Shown here piece by piece: positions 60,226-64,000 of a stretch of DNA of 64,000 nt (position 1 is the first letter of the stretch; every line of letters begins with the position of its first letter). The notes under the pieces were generated by a model that did no database searches, had not been told where the DNA came from, and saw only the letters and a program-made list of their open reading frames with translations. Position numbers and translations under genes: made by a program. The stretch is from an uncultured Clostridia bacterium. Its GTDB lineage: Bacteria; Bacillota; Clostridia; Oscillospirales; CAG-272. The stretch lies in NCBI GenBank assembly GCA_947624995.1, contig CANQMS010000001.1:62001-126000 (forward strand), written 5' to 3'.

Positions 60226-61326
60226 ATGGATCATCAGATTTCAGACGGAATGAATTACGCACCTGTCGGAAAACCCGCGCCTGTCGTCGGCAAGGGTGAA
60301 TTCGTGATCGCGGCGATCGGGCTTGACCACGGTCACATAAACGGCATGTGTAACGGTCTTTGTGAGGCGGGCGCCACGCTGCGCTGGGTATACGACCCCG
60401 ATCCCGAAAAGGTCGGCGCGTTTGTCCGCCGGTTCCCGGGGGTGAAGGCGGCGCGCTGCGAGGAGGAGATCCTCTCAGATCCCGACGTCAGGCTCGTTGC
60501 GGGAGCCGCCGTGACTTCCGAGAGATGCGCGCTCGGGCTCCGGGTCATGGACGCGGGCAAGGATTATTTTACGGACAAAGCGCCCATGACGACACTTGAG
60601 CAGCTTGATGCCGCGCGGAAAAAAGTCTCGGAAACGGGGCGCAAATATATGGTTTATTACGGCGAGCGGATACATTCCGAAGCCGCCGTATACGCGGGAC
60701 AGCTTGTCCGTGAGGGCGCTGTCGGACGCGTCATTCAGGTGATCGGTCTGGGACCGCACAGGCTGAGCGCAGCCTCGCGCCCCGACTGGTTCTTCAAAAA
60801 GGAAAAATACGGCGGGATCCTCTGCGATATCGGCAGCCATCAGATCGAACAATTCTTATATTATGCCGACGAGACGGAAGCGAGCGTTGTCCGTTCTCAG
60901 ATCGGCAACTTCGCGCATCCGGAATATCCCGAGCTCGACGACTTCGGGGACGCTGTTCTCGTCGGCAAAAGCGGCGCGACACAGTATTTCCGCGTCGACT
61001 GGTTCACCCCGGACGGGCTGCGCTCGTGGGGCGACGGCAGGACCGTCATCCTCGGTACCGACGGCTACATCGAGCTCCGAAAATATGTCAATATTTGTAC
61101 CGGCGACGGAGGGGATCAGGTCTTCCTCGTCGATAAATCCGGTGAGCATCATTTCGCGGCGCGCGGGCGCGTCGGATATCCCTTTTTCGGCGAGCTGATC
61201 ACAGACTGCATCGACCGGACCGAAAAGGCAATGACGCAGAAGCACGCATTTCTCGCCGCCGAGCTGTGCCTCAAAGCTCAGGCAAATGCCGTTGAACTTA
61301 CGGGGCGCGACCGCGGCACGGTTTAA
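60226..61326 (+). CDS. Gfo/Idh/MocA-family oxidoreductase (second, variant cofactor loop)
   Basis: The protein has 366 aa. The ATG at 60226 has TGAGG upstream. The nucleotide loop reads FVIAAIGLDHGHINGMCNGL, with GLDHGH instead of the usual GxGxxG, and the EKP motif is replaced by TDKAPMTTLEQ, which keeps the Lys. GGILCDIGSHQIEQFLYY gives the catalytic His region. It is only distantly related to the preceding paralogue. The two probably act on the same pathway since they are 22 nt apart. No terminator is clear downstream, where the gene converges with the methyltransferase gene. Confidence 0.9.
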   Translation: MDHQISDGMNYAPVGKPAPVVGKGEFVIAAIGLDHGHINGMCNGLCEAGATLRWVYDPDPEKVGAFVRRFPGVKAARCEEEILSDPDVRLVAGAAVTSERCALGLRVMDAGKDYFTDKAPMTTLEQLDAARKKVSETGRKYMVYYGERIHSEAAVYAGQLVREGAVGRVIQVIGLGPHRLSAASRPDWFFKKEKYGGILCDIGSHQIEQFLYYADETEASVVRSQIGNFAHPEYPELDDFGDAVLVGKSGATQYFRVDWFTPDGLRSWGDGRTVILGTDGYIELRKYVNICTGDGGDQVFLVDKSGEHHFAARGRVGYPFFGELITDCIDRTEKAMTQKHAFLAAELCLKAQANAVELTGRDRGTV

Positions 61327-61396
61327 AAGCGGTTTCGTATTTTATTTTCGGGCACTTGCGCCTTTACCGCCGCCGGGCATCATTTCGATGCGGATA

Positions 61397-62047
61397 TTAT
61401 TTTATACCGAGCACGACGATCCTGTCACTGTCGGGCTCGGTATAAAGGCGCACCTCTCCGAATTCCGCACGCCTCATCATGTCCTCGAACTCAAAAGCCG
61501 TCGGCGCGTAGAGCCCGTATTTTTTGACGGACTCCCTCGATGACGCGGACATTCCGTCATGCGTGTAAACATCGAGCGCTATCGCAGCCCTCCCGCCCTT
61601 TTTAAGGACGCGGCTCACCTCGCAAAGATCACGTGCCGGTGACTGCCAGAAATAAAAGCTCTCAACGGATATTATTTTGTCAAACGTCCCGTCCGCGAAC
61701 GGCAGACTGTCGACCGACGCTTTGATTATTTCCGTTTTTCCGGACGCAATATCGCGCGCGTTCGTCTCTGCCGACAGCGAGACCGAAACATCCGAATAGT
61801 CGACGCCCGTAAGATGCCCCTCGGTTATCTCCGCCGACATCGCCGAAAGCGCCGCCCCGCCGCCGCAGCCGATGTCGAGCACGCTGTCCCGGCAGTCGAT
61901 GCCGAGAAGCGATATTGCCCATGCCGTCAGGCTCGCGTGGCTCTCGTTCATTCTCCCGAGCATGATCCGCCCGGCGTCTCCCTCGGGCTTTTTCGGATTG
62001 CCCATCACCGTTATGCTCTCGCGGTCGGCTCCTATGCTTTTTTCCAT
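61397..62047 (-). CDS. Class I SAM-dependent methyltransferase
   Basis: The protein has 216 aa from the ATG at 62047 (MEKSIGADRESITVMGNPKKPEGDAG), with GGGAG about 10 nt upstream. A start at 62110 overlapping the amylase gene end is possible. The SAM loop is SVLDIGCGGGAALSAM (about residue 54-69), followed by LTGVDYSDVSV, and SVDSLPFADGTFDKIISVESFYFW, typical of Methyltransf_11 enzymes. The substrate is unknown. It lies 34 nt after the amylase stop and is probably co-transcribed. Confidence 0.9.
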   Translation of the reverse strand: MEKSIGADRESITVMGNPKKPEGDAGRIMLGRMNESHASLTAWAISLLGIDCRDSVLDIGCGGGAALSAMSAEITEGHLTGVDYSDVSVSLSAETNARDIASGKTEIIKASVDSLPFADGTFDKIISVESFYFWQSPARDLCEVSRVLKKGGRAAIALDVYTHDGMSASSRESVKKYGLYAPTAFEFEDMMRRAEFGEVRLYTEPDSDRIVVLGIK

Positions 62048-62081
62048 TTTTCCAAAACTCCCGAACAAACGGTATAAACGG

Positions 62082-64000
62082 TCACTGCAAGTCTCCCGCG
62101 CTTTCGGCAAAGACGCCGGTGCCCTGTCTTGTTTTCACGAGTGCGCCGGACATGGGCGCTATCATGACATGATTTCCGTACTCGGTCACGCCGCCGGACG
62201 CGGTGAGGACCTTTTTCTTCTCGTCGTCAAACTCGAGGACGATAACGTCGTCGGAGCGGTTCGCAGCCGTATATATGACTGTCTCGCCGTCTCCTCTGCC
62301 GAACATAAAGAATCCGTCGATGCCGAAGCTGCAAAGGTACAGTTCACCCTTTGCGTAAACGCTGTTTTCGCGGCGGATCTTGCCAAGCTCGCGATAGAAT
62401 CCGAGCAGCTCCCTGTTTTCGTTCCCCCACGGGAACGGGAGCCTGTTGAACGGGTCTGAATACCCCTCGACTCCGACCTCGTCCCCGTAGTATATGGACG
62501 GGATGCCGGGGATCGTCGCGTTTATCATGTACCCGAGGCGCACGAGCGCGACCCCGCGCTCATATTGCTCGGGCGTCATCCTTTTTACGGCGAGCTCGGA
62601 ATTCTTTTTCCCTTCCGGCGGGTCGCCCGCAAGAACGGTGATTATACGCATCGTATCGTGCGTTCCCAATATATTCATGACGGCGTGAACGATCTCGCGC
62701 GGGTAGTGCTCCCAAACGATGGAAAGCGAGCGCCTAAGCCCGTCTCCGTCGCGCTGAAGCAAAAACTCTATGAGGGACGCACGGACGGGATAGTTCATCA
62801 CGGAGTCGAGCTGATTGCCCGTAAAATAGCGGCGCCGCCTGCCGTACGCGATCTTGCACGACGCGTCCTCCCAGACCTCGCCGATGATCAGCGGCGTCAC
62901 ACCGCCGCGCTTCTCTGCCGATCTGTGAGCCCGCTCAGCCAGCGCGTCCACAAATTCGTCCGAGAGCTCGTCGACAACGTCGAGGCGCCAGCCGGAAACG
63001 CCGGATGACGTATACTTGTCAATGATCCCGCCGTCGCCCGAGATATAGTCAATATATGTGCCGTCGCTGCTGTTGACGCGCGGCAGTATTTTTATGCCCC
63101 ACCACGATTCGTATTCGTCCGGGTAATCGTAAAACGAGTACCAGCGGTAGTACTTTGACTTTTTGGAGCGGTAAGCGCCGAGGCTGCCGTATGTCCCCTC
63201 GCGATTGAAATATTTGCTGTCGCTGCCGGTGTGATTGAAAACGCCGTCCAAAATGACCCTGATCCCGCGCTTTTCCGCGGCGCGGAGCAGCGAATCGAGC
63301 GCGCGCTTCCCGCCGAACATCGAATCTACGCGTTCAAAATCTCCCGTATCGTACTTGTGGTTTGAATGAGCTTCGAACACGGGAGAAAGATATATGCATG
63401 TAACTCCGAGAGACGCTATATGATCGAGCTTGTCGCGCACGCCATACAGGTCGCCGCCGAAAAACGTCTCGTTCGCGAGCGGCGCGCCGGGATATTCCGG
63501 ATATTCCGTGATTCCGCCGTTCCAGTCCGCCATCTTCGCGTAGGGCTTGGGCTGCGTCCTTCCGGACGCGGCAAAGCGGTCAACGAAAATGTGATATATT
63601 ATCCCGCCGTACCATTCTTCCGGCGCGGGATATTTTCGGTCGTATACCGTGAGCGCGAAAGCGCCCTCGTCAAATTCGCCTGCCCTGAACTCGGGCAATC
63701 CGTCTCTTCCGGACTGCTTGACGAACATTTTTTCTTCATTTTTTGAGAGAAAGTCGAAGCCGTAATAATAAAGCCCCGTCTCCGCTCCGAACCGGGCGGC
63801 AACGTCTTTCATTTTCAGCGTTACGGCAAAAAGATCGGCTCCGCGGTCGAGCCGGATGCGCGCCATCTCATAGCGGACCGCTTCCCCTCCGGACTCGCGC
63901 CAAATGTACATCGCGACTCCGTGCGGCATGACCGCGCGCGGCAGCCTCAGCTCATAGCGGACCTCGTCGCCGCGGCTGAACGCCCCGTGCGCAGTATAGC
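62082..64000 (-). CDS. Alpha-amylase family (GH13) neopullulanase/cyclomaltodextrinase-like enzyme (partial at right edge)
   Basis: The frame is open through base 64000 with no stop and continues sensibly upstream of the first ATG in the window (63929), reading YTAHGAFSRGDEVRYELRLPR, so the N-terminus lies outside. At least 639 residues are present. The visible N-terminal part is a CBM34-like beta domain. GH13 regions are all present: DGVFNHTGS (region I), GWRLDVVDEL (nucleophile Asp, region II), LIIGEVWED (acid Glu, region III) and ILGTHDTMRI (region IV). FVDRFA and FFGGDLYGVRDKLDHI are typical of neopullulanase/cyclomaltodextrinase types. No signal peptide can be judged. Confidence 0.93.
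   Translation of the reverse strand, partial: YTAHGAFSRGDEVRYELRLPRAVMPHGVAMYIWRESGGEAVRYEMARIRLDRGADLFAVTLKMKDVAARFGAETGLYYYGFDFLSKNEEKMFVKQSGRDGLPEFRAGEFDEGAFALTVYDRKYPAPEEWYGGIIYHIFVDRFAASGRTQPKPYAKMADWNGGITEYPEYPGAPLANETFFGGDLYGVRDKLDHIASLGVTCIYLSPVFEAHSNHKYDTGDFERVDSMFGGKRALDSLLRAAEKRGIRVILDGVFNHTGSDSKYFNREGTYGSLGAYRSKKSKYYRWYSFYDYPDEYESWWGIKILPRVNSSDGTYIDYISGDGGIIDKYTSSGVSGWRLDVVDELSDEFVDALAERAHRSAEKRGGVTPLIIGEVWEDASCKIAYGRRRRYFTGNQLDSVMNYPVRASLIEFLLQRDGDGLRRSLSIVWEHYPREIVHAVMNILGTHDTMRIITVLAGDPPEGKKNSELAVKRMTPEQYERGVALVRLGYMINATIPGIPSIYYGDEVGVEGYSDPFNRLPFPWGNENRELLGFYRELGKIRRENSVYAKGELYLCSFGIDGFFMFGRGDGETVIYTAANRSDDVIVLEFDDEKKKVLTASGGVTEYGNHVMIAPMSGALVKTRQGTGVFAESAGDLQ

Noticed and set aside
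61327..61396. Terminator between the convergent oxidoreductase and methyltransferase genes
   Set aside because: Only a weak 5-bp hairpin (GCATC/GATGC) without a proper T-tract can be seen.

Overview
The window looks like chromosomal DNA of an anaerobic, endospore-forming member of the Clostridia, probably an uncultured gut lineage of the Oscillospirales/Christensenellales type. The evidence is a complete spoIIIAA-AH sporulation operon, a CotF-like coat protein, an L21-Prp-L27 operon in which L27 carries the Firmicutes N-terminal extension, strong AGGAGG-type ribosome binding sites, sigma-A promoters with 17-18 bp spacers, dense ATGA gene overlaps, and formate-tetrahydrofolate ligase. The DNA is GC-rich, except for one clearly AT-rich gene at 14461-16539.

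Layout. Positions 1-5410 hold three tandem minus-strand ABC ATPase-permease fusions (MacB/FtsX style). They share one sigma-A promoter whose -35 box abuts a perfect 17-bp inverted repeat. Positions 5583-14338 form a carbohydrate region: a GH43-like lipoprotein divergent from an AraC-type regulator, a right-handed beta-helix lipoprotein, a secreted malectin-like protein with a C-terminal PQTG wall-anchor signal, and L-fucose isomerase. Positions 14461-16900 hold an AT-rich protein with seven zinc-ribbon repeats, an embedded PD-(D/E)XK/Vsr-like nuclease and a NUMOD/IENR1-like tail. It lies directly downstream of a tRNA-Leu(CAG) gene whose 5' leader carries a tandem 45-bp repeat able to pair with the tRNA 5' end.

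Positions 16969-25095 carry fhs, a YfcE-type phosphodiesterase, spore-coat/ferritin-like proteins and the spoIIIA operon. Positions 25114-26850 hold a minus-strand MFS transporter operon with two small membrane proteins; the last (50 aa) is easily missed. Positions 27085-31680 form an operon of a PLP aminotransferase, trpS, a TagO/WecA-type transferase, an unknown 114-aa protein and a VanY-like peptidase. Positions 31679-34647 hold deoC-deoD-deoB-cdd (nucleoside salvage). Positions 34710-35827 hold rplU-prp-rpmA with promoter and leader.

Positions 35964-40230 carry a Cys-rich unknown protein, a small P-loop protein, pgi and a DacF-type carboxypeptidase. Positions 40238-48169 are a translationally coupled MoxR, DUF58 and transglutaminase set ending in a GH36 alpha-galactosidase. 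Positions 48292-50277 hold a fumarate reductase-type flavoprotein. Positions 50569-56928 are a coupled plus-strand series: MutS-like ATPase, Lrp regulator, aminotransferase, TIM-barrel isomerase, RsuA-type pseudouridine synthase, DUF896 protein and cell-wall amidase. Positions 56963-64000 hold an FAD dehydrogenase, a YbaK-type deacylase, two Gfo/Idh/MocA oxidoreductases, a methyltransferase and a GH13 amylase cut by the right edge. No CRISPR array, insertion sequence, phage module or rRNA was seen. The most unusual locus is the zinc-ribbon/nuclease gene together with the repeat-bearing tRNA leader beside it.
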